From Hyphomicrobium_B sp001006785 (lineage in GTDB: Bacteria > Pseudomonadota > Alphaproteobacteria > Rhizobiales > Hyphomicrobiaceae), in assembly GCF_001006785.1 (NCBI RefSeq), contig NZ_CDHO01000002.1, forward strand, positions 496,001-560,000: a DNA stretch of 64,000 nt, in the 5' to 3' direction. This document shows positions 45,491 through 54,084 of this stretch, one piece after another. The notes below the pieces were generated by a model that saw only the letters and a program-made list of their open reading frames with translations, did not search any database and was not told where the DNA came from. The translations under genes were made by a program, and so were the position numbers. Position 1 is the first letter of the stretch. Each line of letters begins with the position of its first letter.

Positions 45491-46491
45491 AGCGCACTCG
45501 AAGACGACATGGACAGCGCGCGCCCGCGTTCCTCGACGCTCGGCGCGCGTTTCTTTTCTCGCGTTCCGATCTCGCGAACGATATCGTCGAGCTGACGTTC
45601 GAGCGCCTGGCTGCCGCGTTCGATCGCCTCCTTGGCGCGATGAAAATCAAAAAGCCCGACATCCTGCAATCTGGGTGAGATCATCACGTCCGGCGGATCG
45701 CCCGCGAGACGAGATCGCGCGATGCGGTCCTGCACGATGTTGAACGCATCGACCATGACGGTCGAGATTCCCGGCGCTCCGTCGCCACGCCCGAAGAACT
45801 GCCGATGCAGCAACGCGCGAACGCCGGTCGTCGCCTTATCCGTGCGCGCGTCTTCATCCACCGCGAGACTTTGCGCTTCTTCCTCCTGATAGAGCGCTTC
45901 CGGCATCGACATGACGCTGCCGCGCCCGAGGATATCGAAATTGAGATTGACTGCGATGACGTACCTCGCGCCAAGCGCGCGGCACACGGAAACCGGGATC
46001 GGATTGACCAGCGCGCCGTCGAACAGCCAGCGGCCGTTGACCTTGACCGGCTTGAACACGCCGGGCAGCGCGTAGGACGCGCGAACGGCATCGACGAGCC
46101 GCCCGCGAGACAGCCAATGCTCGTGCCCCGTGCCGACTTCCGTTGCAACGGCGGTGAAACGCGTTTTCAGGCTTTCGATATTGCAGTCGCCGAGATGCTG
46201 TTCGAGACGTCCGCAAAGCCGCTGGCCGCTGATCAGGCCGGTGCCTGCGAGGTTGAAATCGAGATATCCGAAGATCCGCTTCGGCGTCAGGTCGAGCGCC
46301 CACTGTTCGAGATTATCGAGGTGGCCCGCTGAGTAGCAGCCGCCGACGACCGCGCCGATCGACGTGCCCGCGATGATATCAGGTTGAATGCCGGCTCGCG
46401 CCAGCGCCTTGAGGACGCCGATGTGGGCCCAGCCTCGCGCCGCGCCTCCGCCTAACGCCAATCCGACCTTTACGTCCGACATCCCCGGCAT
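45472..46491 (-). CDS. Patatin-like phospholipase (RssA type)
   Basis: A 339-residue patatin-family hydrolase. The oxyanion loop is GLALGGGAARGWAHIG, the nucleophile Ser44 lies in AGTSIGAVVGG, and Asp158 in WLFDGALVNPIPV. Members hydrolyse phospholipids or neutral lipids. There is no signal peptide or membrane helix, so it is probably cytoplasmic or peripheral. GGGAG six bases before the ATG at 46491 supports this start. The 3' end overlaps the CBS gene by 19 bases. Confidence 0.87.
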   Translation of the reverse strand: MPGMSDVKVGLALGGGAARGWAHIGVLKALARAGIQPDIIAGTSIGAVVGGCYSAGHLDNLEQWALDLTPKRIFGYLDFNLAGTGLISGQRLCGRLEQHLGDCNIESLKTRFTAVATEVGTGHEHWLSRGRLVDAVRASYALPGVFKPVKVNGRWLFDGALVNPIPVSVCRALGARYVIAVNLNFDILGRGSVMSMPEALYQEEEAQSLAVDEDARTDKATTGVRALLHRQFFGRGDGAPGISTVMVDAFNIVQDRIARSRLAGDPPDVMISPRLQDVGLFDFHRAKEAIERGSQALERQLDDIVREIGTREKKRAPSVEERGRALSMSSSSALQPVAK

Positions 46492-46669
46492 GTGGCACTC
46501 CCGACCGTCTCGGGCGGAACGCGTCGAAGCGCGATGGCCTTTGAGGTCTTTCCTTTTGGGGAATGCTACCGCGGGCGCATTAAGACGCCGCTACCAAGAG
46601 GTAAGCGATCGATGAACGCCGCCGGCAATGCCTATTGTAGTTGAGGCAACTCGAAGCCGACGCCGAACG

Positions 46670-47119
46670 TCAATCGTGATCGGCGTGAAGCGGCAGGCCA
46701 GCGGGCTCGAGGCTCAGGCTTGCGGACGGGTCCGGCGATGCGATGAGGCGGCGATAGAAACAGGACGGCGCGCCCGTGTGGCACGCAACGCCGTCGCCTT
46801 CGACATCGACCAGAAGCCAGACGACGTCCTGATCGCAATCGGTTCTGACTTCTTTGACGGAGAGAAGATTGCCGCTCTCCTCGCCCTTCTTCCAGAGCTT
46901 GCCGCGCGACCGGCTCCAGAAGTGCGCGAGCCCGGTCGCGATCGTTTGCTGAAGCGCTTGTTCGTTCATGTGCGCGAACATCAGAACGTTGCCCGATGTC
47001 GCATCGGAAACGATGGCGGGGATCAGTCCGTCGGAACCGAACTTGGGAAGAAAGGACGACGTTTGTTCGATCGTCTCGCCGGGCCGAAGCGCGGGCGAAC
47101 TTTTGCTCGTATCAGTCAT
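46670..47119 (-). CDS. hisI: Phosphoribosyl-AMP cyclohydrolase
   Basis: A 149-residue HisI, the third step of histidine synthesis. Family blocks are LIPAIVSDATSGNVLMFAHMNEQAL, FWSRSRGKLWKKGEESGN, and the zinc and substrate motif VRTDCDQDVVWLLVDVEG followed by ACHTGAPSCFYR. It has no fused HisE domain. AGGA precedes the ATG at 47119 by about five bases. The folE gene lies 24 bases upstream on the same strand. Both open ring systems of related purine-type substrates, and the pairing is common in Rhizobiales. Confidence 0.93.
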   Translation of the reverse strand: MTDTSKSSPALRPGETIEQTSSFLPKFGSDGLIPAIVSDATSGNVLMFAHMNEQALQQTIATGLAHFWSRSRGKLWKKGEESGNLLSVKEVRTDCDQDVVWLLVDVEGDGVACHTGAPSCFYRRLIASPDPSASLSLEPAGLPLHADHD

Positions 47120-47143
47120 GTGGATCCTGTTGCGGAACGGCGG

Positions 47144-47755
47144 CTAGTCGCGGACCACCGCCATGAAGCGATCGCGTAGCGCCGAATTGCGCTCGAACTC
47201 GCCGAGAAAACGAAACGTGACGGTGGCCACGTCACGCTGCTGAACGCCGCGCGCCGCCATGCAGTGATGGCGCGCGCTCATCATGATCGCGACGCCTCTC
47301 GCCTGAAGCCCTTCCTCGAGCGTCGTCGCGATCTGTTCGGTAAGACTTTCCTGCGTCTGCAAACGCCGGGCGAAGATATCGACGACGCGCGCGATCTTTG
47401 ACAATCCGACGATGCGGTCCGACGGCAAATAGGCGACATGCGCGGTGCCGAAGAAGGGCGCGATATGGTGCTCGCAATGGCTCTCGAAGGCGATATCCTT
47501 CAGCAGCACCATTTCGTTGTAGCCCGACGGATCTTCGAACGTCTGCGCAAGTTCCGCCAGCGCGTCCTGCTTGTAGCCTTTGAAGTATTCCCCGAATGCT
47601 TCCGCCACCCGCTCCGGGGTTTTCTCCAGTCCCGGACGCGCCGGATTGTCGCCGCTCCAGGCGATCAACGTGCGCACGGCCTCTTCGGCCTCGGCGCGCG
47701 ACGGGCGGCGCGGCGACAGCGCGGTAACGGGCGTCGGGAGGGTGAGCTTTTTCAT
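47144..47755 (-). CDS. folE: GTP cyclohydrolase I (FolE1)
   Basis: A 203-residue enzyme that makes dihydroneopterin triphosphate from GTP, the first step for folate and for queuosine. The zinc and catalytic residues are in DIAFESHCEHHIAPFFGTAHVAYLP and ARHHCMAARGVQQ. The SLTEQIATTLEEGLQARGVAI segment is also conserved. The ATG at 47755 fits family length; a GC-rich frame extends 13 codons upstream. Its product feeds QueD encoded at 56132. Operon with hisI. Confidence 0.94.
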   Translation of the reverse strand: MKKLTLPTPVTALSPRRPSRAEAEEAVRTLIAWSGDNPARPGLEKTPERVAEAFGEYFKGYKQDALAELAQTFEDPSGYNEMVLLKDIAFESHCEHHIAPFFGTAHVAYLPSDRIVGLSKIARVVDIFARRLQTQESLTEQIATTLEEGLQARGVAIMMSARHHCMAARGVQQRDVATVTFRFLGEFERNSALRDRFMAVVRD

Positions 47756-47890
47756 GTGATCCGTGGCGTTGCGAGCGAACGCCGGTCCTCGCATTGGCGG
47801 CCGGCGTACCCTATATAGGAGGCCCTATATACGACGAGCCGGGCATTTGGACGAGTGTCGATGCGCGGCGTCGGTGAACCATAGGTTTCC

Positions 47891-48349
47891 ATGGCCGACC
47901 TCGACGAAATCTACAACACGCGCATTCTGGAGCTGGCAGGTGCGATTTCGCACACCGAACGCCTGGAGCACGCCGATGCCCGGGCGACGGCCCATTCCAA
48001 GCTCTGTGGCTCGACCGTAACCATCGATCTGGCGCTCCGGGACGGCCGCGTCAGCGATTACGGACAATCGGTCAAGGCGTGCCTGCTGGGCCAGGCCTCG
48101 GCCTCCGTCATGGCGCGGGAAATCGTCGGATCGACGCCCGATGAGCTTCACGCCGTCGCCAGAAAGATGCGCGCCATGTTGAAGGACGGCGGCCCTCCGC
48201 CGGCCGGGCGCTGGGCCGACCTCGCAACGCTCGAGCCCGTCCGCAATTACAAGGCTCGCCACGCATCGACCCTGCTTGTGTTCGATGCTGTTGAAAGCGC
48301 GCTCGACGATATCGCCGCCGGGCGCGACGCAGCAGTCGCCGGGCAATAA
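47891..48349 (+). CDS. NifU/IscU-like iron-sulfur scaffold protein
   Basis: A 152-residue IscU-related scaffold. The first Cys is in HSKLCGSTVTIDL (Cys39) and the second in SVKACLLGQASAS (about Cys63). The third ligand position, normally a Cys in the C-terminal helix, reads YKARHASTLL, so a His may replace it. Such proteins occur widely in Alphaproteobacteria beside hisI and folE. Whether it assembles clusters is unproven. It starts 136 bases from folE, on the opposite strand. Confidence 0.8.
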   Translation: MADLDEIYNTRILELAGAISHTERLEHADARATAHSKLCGSTVTIDLALRDGRVSDYGQSVKACLLGQASASVMAREIVGSTPDELHAVARKMRAMLKDGGPPPAGRWADLATLEPVRNYKARHASTLLVFDAVESALDDIAAGRDAAVAGQ

Positions 48350-48597
48350 CCTTTACGCCAAAAACATTCGGCGCCTCGCTTCGATGCTCATCAGCAAGGC
48401 TCGCTTTTCCGATATTTTGCGTCTTGGTCCCGAGCAGCATTTCTTCCCGCGACATTGTCTCATGCGTGTTCCGCCTCAACGGGAAAACTGGGAGTGGAAG
48501 TCTTTCGCGCCTGCGGGTATGCCCTACGGGGTTGCGCGCGTTCGCCCTTGGATCACGCATAGGGAGCGGCGCGGCATGAAGGGAATGGAGAGTGTTG

Positions 48598-49260
48598 ATG
48601 GCGTCTAGCGGCGACAACGTTAAACCGGGCAGCGATAGCCATTCGCCTATCGGCGCGATCAAATGGGGCGCGATCGCCGTCCTCGCCGTGCTCGCGATTT
48701 ACGGCATCCAGGGCAAGACGTCGGCCGAAGGGCAGCTCTCCACCCTCAAGAGCGAAGCCGACGCGTTGAGAAAGCAGGTCGACAACGCGCTCGGTCAGCG
48801 GAAAACCTCGCAAGAAGAAATCGCGCGCTTGAAAACCGCCGAGGCCGACGCCCTGCGTCAGGTCGAGGAAGGCAAGGCCGACGTTTCGACGGCGATGGCG
48901 AAGGTCACCGAACTCGAAGCGAAAACGCAGGGCCTGGACAAGGAAATTCAGGATCTGAAATCGAAGCTGGCCGCGACGGAAGACCAGCAGGCGAAGTCGG
49001 GCCGTGCTTTGGACGACGCCAACAGAGGCAAGGCGGAGCTGGAAAAGGCGAGAGCCGACGCTGAAAACGCCAGGGCGGCGGCCGAAAAAGCCAAGGCGGA
49101 TGCCGAGGCAGCGGTCGTGTTGCTTCAAAAGCAGATCGAGACATTGAACACCGAGCTTCAGACGGCTCGCAAAGACGCCGAAGCCGCCAAGGCCGCTGCC
49201 GCTCAGCCATCGGATTCGAAATCACCAGCCCCGGCGACTCCCGCCTCGCCGCAGCCGTAA
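48598..49260 (+). CDS. Single-span membrane protein with a long coiled coil
   Basis: A 220-residue protein. A short cytoplasmic N-terminus precedes one membrane helix (about residues 20-37, IKWGAIAVLAVLAIYGI). The rest is an alpha-helical coiled coil rich in Ala, Glu, Lys and Gln with heptad spacing (about 45-195), then a Pro/Ala tail. GGAG lies seven bases before the ATG at 48598. No family is recognised. It may act as a periplasmic spacer or scaffold. The 248 bases upstream show only weak frames. Confidence 0.72.
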   Translation: MASSGDNVKPGSDSHSPIGAIKWGAIAVLAVLAIYGIQGKTSAEGQLSTLKSEADALRKQVDNALGQRKTSQEEIARLKTAEADALRQVEEGKADVSTAMAKVTELEAKTQGLDKEIQDLKSKLAATEDQQAKSGRALDDANRGKAELEKARADAENARAAAEKAKADAEAAVVLLQKQIETLNTELQTARKDAEAAKAAAAQPSDSKSPAPATPASPQP

Positions 49261-49385
49261 AAACTTCCTCGCAGTCCAGATTTCGCTTTGGGTGAAGGCC
49301 CCGCAAGCTCCGCACTTGCGCTCTTGCAGGAACATGGGCTTTGCTGAGGGCTGTGTCTGTCAGCTGCCAGCCCGTTCGAATCTCG

Positions 49386-49691
49386 ATGAGCCGCATAGCA
49401 AAGGCGCTGATGAAAGCGCCGATCCACGTTTATCGCGTCACGTTCAAAGCGCTGGTCGGTGGCCAATGCCGCCACTGGCCGACGTGCTCGCAGTATGGGT
49501 TAGAGGCCATCGAACTCAACGGTGCGTGGCGTGGCTTCTGGCTGACGCTATCCCGCTTCCTGCGCTGCGGACCGGGCGGCACCCACGGAATAGATCCGGT
49601 GCCGGACATTCGCGCCGATCGCCACCCGTTTGCGCCGTGGCGCTACGGGCGATGGGGACGGCACGCTCAGGCGGCTGCCACCGACGACTGA
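49386..49691 (+). CDS. yidD: Membrane-protein insertion efficiency factor YidD
   Basis: A 101-residue YidD-family protein. The core RVTFKALVGGQCRHWPTCSQYGLEAIELNGAWRGFWLTLSRFLRCGPGGTHGIDPVP contains the conserved Cys residues. YidD assists YidC in inner-membrane protein insertion. The ATG at 49386 yields MSRIAKALMKAP, a family-like amphipathic start. No rnpA, rpmH or yidC is adjacent, which is unusual for this gene. It overlaps the convergent gene by 25 bases. Confidence 0.88.
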   Translation: MSRIAKALMKAPIHVYRVTFKALVGGQCRHWPTCSQYGLEAIELNGAWRGFWLTLSRFLRCGPGGTHGIDPVPDIRADRHPFAPWRYGRWGRHAQAAATDD

Positions 49692-50149
49692 GTCCCCGAA
49701 GCGTCCGACGCTGCATCGGCCTCGAAAGCCGAAAGGTCGTGAGCCGACCCGGGAAAGAAAACATCGCGATCGAGCTGCATGACGCTGCGCATCAGTTCGA
49801 GCAGATTGTCGAACGCGACTTTCGCGATCAGCTCGAAGCACATCATCTCCCAGGCATTGGCGCCCTGATATAATTGTCCCGCGAGAATGGTTTTCACCGT
49901 GATCTCCGGGCAGGCGTCGTTTTTCAGAAACGCGGCGAGCGACGGCGCGACCGCGGGCGGGATCTTGATCGTCCCCTCGGGCCAGCTCTGCGAGTAGGCG
50001 GCGCGGCGGAACAAGGTCTCGGTCATGAAATGCGTTTCGAGCGCAGCCTGCACGGCGGGGTCGACAACCGCCTGCACGAAACAGGTCGGGCGCACCTTGC
50101 CCTGGATGTTGACCATCCGCTTGCGGATGAGAAGTTTTGCGGCTGACAC
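49667..50149 (-). CDS. Conserved-looking hypothetical protein
   Basis: A 160-residue protein without signal peptide or membrane helix. It begins SAAKLLIRKRMVNIQGKVRPTCFVQAVVDPAVQ and continues through ETHFMTETLFRRAAYSQSWPEGTIKIPPAVAPSLAAF. The C-terminal quarter is Ala, Ser and Asp-rich. A GTG at 50149 with GGGAG six bases upstream is the best start. I do not recognise a family, but codon use and ribosome-binding site look genuine. Convergent overlap of 25 bases with yidD. Confidence 0.65.
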   Translation of the reverse strand: MSAAKLLIRKRMVNIQGKVRPTCFVQAVVDPAVQAALETHFMTETLFRRAAYSQSWPEGTIKIPPAVAPSLAAFLKNDACPEITVKTILAGQLYQGANAWEMMCFELIAKVAFDNLLELMRSVMQLDRDVFFPGSAHDLSAFEADAASDASGTQSSVAAA

Positions 50150-50380
50150 GGCGGCTCCCCCGATTTGAGAGACTGACGCTACGCCAGAAGCGTAAGAATT
50201 GGCCTTTGCGAATGCCTAGAATTGCGTCGGTCCCGTAAGGACTTCGGCAACGTCTGAGGCAGCCCGACAATTCACGAGCCGTTAAGACGCCTTGACTTGA
50301 ACCGGCGGTGCCCCCATTAGCGGTTCCGACATCGTCTTACGCCGCGCCCGTTGGCGGCGAGTGAGCACAGGAGGCCCGAC

Positions 50381-52324
50381 ATGACCGACGTCACCATTAC
50401 GTTCCCCGACGGCAAACAGCGCCAGGTCAAAGCCGGAACGACGGGCCTCGAAATCGCCAAATCCATATCGCCATCGCTCGCCAAGCGAACCGTCGCTATG
50501 CAACTCGACGGCGTGCTGTCGGATTTGGCCGACCCGATCAACAAAGACGTTTCGATCAATTTCGTCGCCCGCACCGATCCGGCAGCCTTGGAGCTGATCC
50601 GGCACGACGCCGCACACGTCATGGCGGAAGCCGTGCAGTCGCTCTGGCCCGGAACCCAGGTGACCATCGGACCGGTGATCGACAACGGCTTCTTCTACGA
50701 CTTCGCCAAGCAGCAGCCGTTCGAGCCGGAAGACATTCCGAAGATCGAAAAGAAGATGGGCGAGATCATCGCCAAGAACGCGGCGTTCACGAAAGAGTTC
50801 TGGTCGCGCGATGACGCCAAGAAGTTCTTCCGCGACAAGGGCGAGGTCTTCAAGATCGAACTCGTCGACGCGATCCCCGCTGGCGAAGACCTGAAGATCT
50901 ACAAGCAGGGCGAATGGCTCGATCTCTGCCGCGGTCCGCACATGACCTCGACCGGCCAGATCGGCAAGGCGTTCAAGCTGATGAAATTCGCGGGCGCCTA
51001 CTGGCGCGGCGACAGCAACAATCCGCAGCTGCAGCGCATCTACGGCACCGCCTTCGCGACCGAGGATGAACTCAAGGCCTACCTGCATCAGCTCGAGGAA
51101 GCCGAGAAGCGCGACCACAGAAAGCTCGGCCGCGAGATGGATCTCTTCCATTTCCAGGAAGAAGCGCCGGGCTCCGTCTTCTGGCACGCCAAGGGCTGGA
51201 CGCTGTTCCAGACTCTAATCGCCTATATGCGCCGTCAGCAGCAGCGCGCCGGATATGAGGAAGTGAATTCTCCCGACATGATGGAGAAGCACTTCTGGGA
51301 ACTCTCCGGTCATTGGGAGAACTACGGTGAGAACATGTTCACGACCGTCCTGCCGGACGAGCGCGTGTTCTGCTGCAAGCCGATGAACTGCCCTGGCCAC
51401 GTGCAGATCTATAAGAACGGTTTGAAGAGCTATCGCGACCTGCCGTATCGCATCGCCGAGTTCGGCAAGGTGCATCGCTACGAGCCGTCGGGTGCGCTGC
51501 ACGGAATGCTGCGCGTGCGCCACTTCACCCAGGACGATGCGCACATCTTCCTGACCGAAGATCAGATCATGGAGGAATGCCTCAAGATCAACGATCTGAT
51601 GCTCTCGATCTACAAGGACTTCGGCTTCGAGGACATCGTCATCAAGCTTTCGACCCGGCCCGAGAAACGCGTCGGTGCGGACGAGTTGTGGGACAAGGCC
51701 GAGAAGGCGCTGGGCGATGTGCTTGACGAGGTCAAGCGGCGCTCGAACGGGCTGATCAAGACCGAAATCCAGCCTGGCGAGGGCGCGTTCTATGGTCCGA
51801 AGCTCGAATACGTTTTGAAGGATGCGATCGGCCGCGACTGGCAGTGCGGTACGACCCAGGTCGACTTCAACCTCGCCGGACGACTTGGCGCGTTCTACAT
51901 CGACGAGCACTCGGAGAAGAAAACGCCGGTGATGGTGCACCGCGCGATGTTCGGGTCGCTCGAACGCTTCACCGGCATCCTGATCGAGAACTTCGCCGGA
52001 CATTTCCCGCTGTGGCTCGCGCCGCTGCAGATCGTCGTCGCGCCGATCGTGTCGGACGCGAACGACTACGCCAACGAGGTCGCTCAGAAGGCGAAGGCGC
52101 TGGGCCTGCGCGTCGAGACCGATCTTCGCAACGAGAAGATCAATTACAAGGTGCGCGAGCACTCGCTGGCGAAAGTTCCGGTGCTGCTCGTTGTCGGCAA
52201 GCGCGAAGCGGAAGAGCGGAAAGTTTCCGTGCGCCGTCTCGGCTCACAGGATCAGACCGTGATGAGCCTCGACGACGCTCTGAAATCCCTCGCCGCCGAA
52301 GCTATCCCGCCCGATTTGCGGTGA
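50381..52324 (+). CDS. thrS: Threonyl-tRNA synthetase
   Basis: A 647-residue class II synthetase. The N-terminal TGS domain (DVTITFPDGKQRQVKAG) and editing domain (HDAAHVMAEAVQSLWP, then CRGPHMTSTGQIGKAFKLMKFAGAYWRGD) precede the core. Zinc ligands lie in FCCKPMNCPGHVQIY, EPSGALHGMLRVRHFTQDDAHIF and VMVHRAMFGSLERF. The anticodon-binding domain follows from LAPLQIVVAPIVSDANDYA. AGGAGG lies seven bases upstream of the ATG at 50381. Length is normal. Confidence 0.97.
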   Translation: MTDVTITFPDGKQRQVKAGTTGLEIAKSISPSLAKRTVAMQLDGVLSDLADPINKDVSINFVARTDPAALELIRHDAAHVMAEAVQSLWPGTQVTIGPVIDNGFFYDFAKQQPFEPEDIPKIEKKMGEIIAKNAAFTKEFWSRDDAKKFFRDKGEVFKIELVDAIPAGEDLKIYKQGEWLDLCRGPHMTSTGQIGKAFKLMKFAGAYWRGDSNNPQLQRIYGTAFATEDELKAYLHQLEEAEKRDHRKLGREMDLFHFQEEAPGSVFWHAKGWTLFQTLIAYMRRQQQRAGYEEVNSPDMMEKHFWELSGHWENYGENMFTTVLPDERVFCCKPMNCPGHVQIYKNGLKSYRDLPYRIAEFGKVHRYEPSGALHGMLRVRHFTQDDAHIFLTEDQIMEECLKINDLMLSIYKDFGFEDIVIKLSTRPEKRVGADELWDKAEKALGDVLDEVKRRSNGLIKTEIQPGEGAFYGPKLEYVLKDAIGRDWQCGTTQVDFNLAGRLGAFYIDEHSEKKTPVMVHRAMFGSLERFTGILIENFAGHFPLWLAPLQIVVAPIVSDANDYANEVAQKAKALGLRVETDLRNEKINYKVREHSLAKVPVLLVVGKREAEERKVSVRRLGSQDQTVMSLDDALKSLAAEAIPPDLR

Positions 52325-52354
52325 GCGCGTGGCAGACAAAGAGGCGGTGGCGAA

Positions 52355-52780
52355 ATGGACGTTGCTTCAACTCTTACAATTCTACTAAGTATTTTTGCCA
52401 TAGTTCTTTCTGGCTTCGCTCTACTTGAGTCAAGGAAGAGCAATCGAGCAGCGCTCTTCGACCAGCGTTTTGCAGTCTATCGAGATGTGGAAAAATTTCT
52501 TGGCTTCTGGGCTAGAGATGGGCGTCCGAACTTAGGCGAACTTCGCTTGGTGATTGACGCATGGAACCGATCACATTTTTTATTTGATGGATTTGTTACT
52601 GCATACTTGCGGCAGCTTTGGCTTGACGCAGTTCAAGCGGAAAGTGACGCGAGAACCGTCAACGGCGAGCAACCTGGCGACAGGAATGTGGCGATCGAAC
52701 GTGAGCAGCAGCTCTTTTTAAAGTATTGCGGCGAAGATAATTCGCTCCGAACAGCTTTCATGCGTGACCTTAAAATCTAG
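52355..52780 (+). CDS. Membrane-anchored orphan protein, AT-richer than its neighbours
   Basis: A 141-residue protein with one N-terminal membrane helix (about residues 6-24, TLTILLSIFAIVLSGFALL) and a soluble domain beginning LESRKSNRAALFDQRFAVYRDVEKFLG. I do not recognise a family. Its DNA is clearly richer in A and T than the flanking thrS and DUF992 genes, and many codons end in A or T. That suggests recent acquisition. It starts 31 bases after the thrS stop. Confidence 0.68.
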   Translation: MDVASTLTILLSIFAIVLSGFALLESRKSNRAALFDQRFAVYRDVEKFLGFWARDGRPNLGELRLVIDAWNRSHFLFDGFVTAYLRQLWLDAVQAESDARTVNGEQPGDRNVAIEREQQLFLKYCGEDNSLRTAFMRDLKI

Positions 52781-52834
52781 CGTACCGAATGTGGTCCGCG
52801 ACCTGAAAGCACCGTGGCGCTGCTTATCGTCTGA

Positions 52835-53338
52835 CTAGCCGCGCTCTAGCGTCAGTCCGGCGACGCCGGCGGAGAGGTTGAGGCCCGTCTGGCCTTCGAC
52901 GCTGATGGGCTGCAGAACGATCGATTTGCCGGAGCCGCCGACAAGCGCGTTCGCATTGGCGCCGATGCCCACGGCTACGCCTGCGGTAACCCCGCCGTAG
53001 CCGCCTTCAAGCGCACCTTCCGCGATGTCGACGGTCGTGCCGAGAACGGTCCACACCAGCGTGCTTTCGCCCGTGAAGCCGATATCGACGCCGATTTTCG
53101 TGATCGTCGCCATGTACGGATGCCGGCGCGCGCTGACGGCCGTCGTGAACACGCAGCGCATCTGTTCTTTCGAGCCGAGGATGAGGCCGACCCCGCCGTG
53201 GCCTTTGCACGTCAGCGTTCCGAGCGTGATCTTGGGAGCGGCGGCAGCGGGCTTTGCCTCGATGCTGGCGCCCGCAACGACCGCGACGGCGGCTGCGAGA
53301 ATTGAGGACGTTGTGGCGAGCGACGGCTTCATGGACAT
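52835..53338 (-). CDS. DUF992 family secreted protein
   Basis: A 167-residue secreted protein of the DUF992 family, frequent in Rhizobiales. The signal peptide ends in KPAAAA. The mature start KITLGTLTCKGHGGVGLILGSKEQMRC and the Gly-rich beta segment GALEGGYGGVTAGVAVGIGANANALVGGSGKSI are diagnostic. AGGAG lies four bases before the ATG at 53338. Two Cys probably form a disulfide. Function is unknown. Confidence 0.85.
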   Translation of the reverse strand: MSMKPSLATTSSILAAAVAVVAGASIEAKPAAAAPKITLGTLTCKGHGGVGLILGSKEQMRCVFTTAVSARRHPYMATITKIGVDIGFTGESTLVWTVLGTTVDIAEGALEGGYGGVTAGVAVGIGANANALVGGSGKSIVLQPISVEGQTGLNLSAGVAGLTLERG

Positions 53339-53523
53339 GTGTCTCCTTTGACCGGCCAACGGCCAGTGAGTGCCATCACTCACCTTGGCAGCGGTCTGAC
53401 GATAAGGCCTCGTTTAAAGAGGCAATAACGTCGGATCGGTGGCGGCCACGGCGCTTGCGGCAGAGTTTTCCCCTCTACGGCGACAGATCTACCGCGGGGC
53501 GGAAAGCCTGTCTTCCGAACCGG

Positions 53524-53928
53524 TCAATGTTCCTCGTAACGGTCTTTGAGTTCTTTGGTCCGCTCTTGCGTCTTGGCCGTCATGCATTCGAGGCTGGCCG
53601 CGGCCGTCCCTGTACCGCCGCTCCATTCCTGGGCGATCAGGTCCCTGCAGTCGGCGTCGCGAAAGGCGAGCCAGGCACGTTGCGATACGCGCAGCGCCTC
53701 TTCGAAGCTCGCGGAGTCATAGGGCTTGTCGAGCTTGCGTTCTTTGATGAACGCGACAGCATTGGCGTACGCGACGTTCAAATCCTTGTCGGCCGCCTTG
53801 AAATCCTTCTCCGCGCAGAAGTTCATTTCGACGGTGGACGAGGCGTTCTCGCAGTCGATCTTCTGCGCGTACGCAGAGAGCGGAGCGAGGGGAAGCAGGA
53901 GAACGATCGTGGCGATCAGGCGTTTCAT
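53524..53928 (-). CDS. LprI-family secreted protein
   Basis: A 134-residue protein with a signal peptide (LIATIVLLLPLAPLSAYA). The mature domain matches the LprI N-terminal fold: IDCENASSTVEMNFCAEKDFKAADKDLNVAYA, with LRVSQRAWLAFRDADCRDL and ASLECMTAKTQERTKELKD. The four Cys are positioned for two disulfides. Mycobacterial LprI inhibits lysozyme, but the role in Gram-negatives is unknown. Isolated gene. Confidence 0.85.
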   Translation of the reverse strand: MKRLIATIVLLLPLAPLSAYAQKIDCENASSTVEMNFCAEKDFKAADKDLNVAYANAVAFIKERKLDKPYDSASFEEALRVSQRAWLAFRDADCRDLIAQEWSGGTGTAAASLECMTAKTQERTKELKDRYEEH

Positions 53929-54084
53929 GAGATGGGTTCCATAAATGGCCTACGCCTTTTACTCATCCCTCGCATGCGCAGGAAGCGCTGAACCGATACG
54001 AAAACGTAATAAGATGAACGCCGGAACTTACCGCGATTTGCCGACAGCCGCCTTCATCTGGTTGGCGGGCAGGAAGGAGCACCG

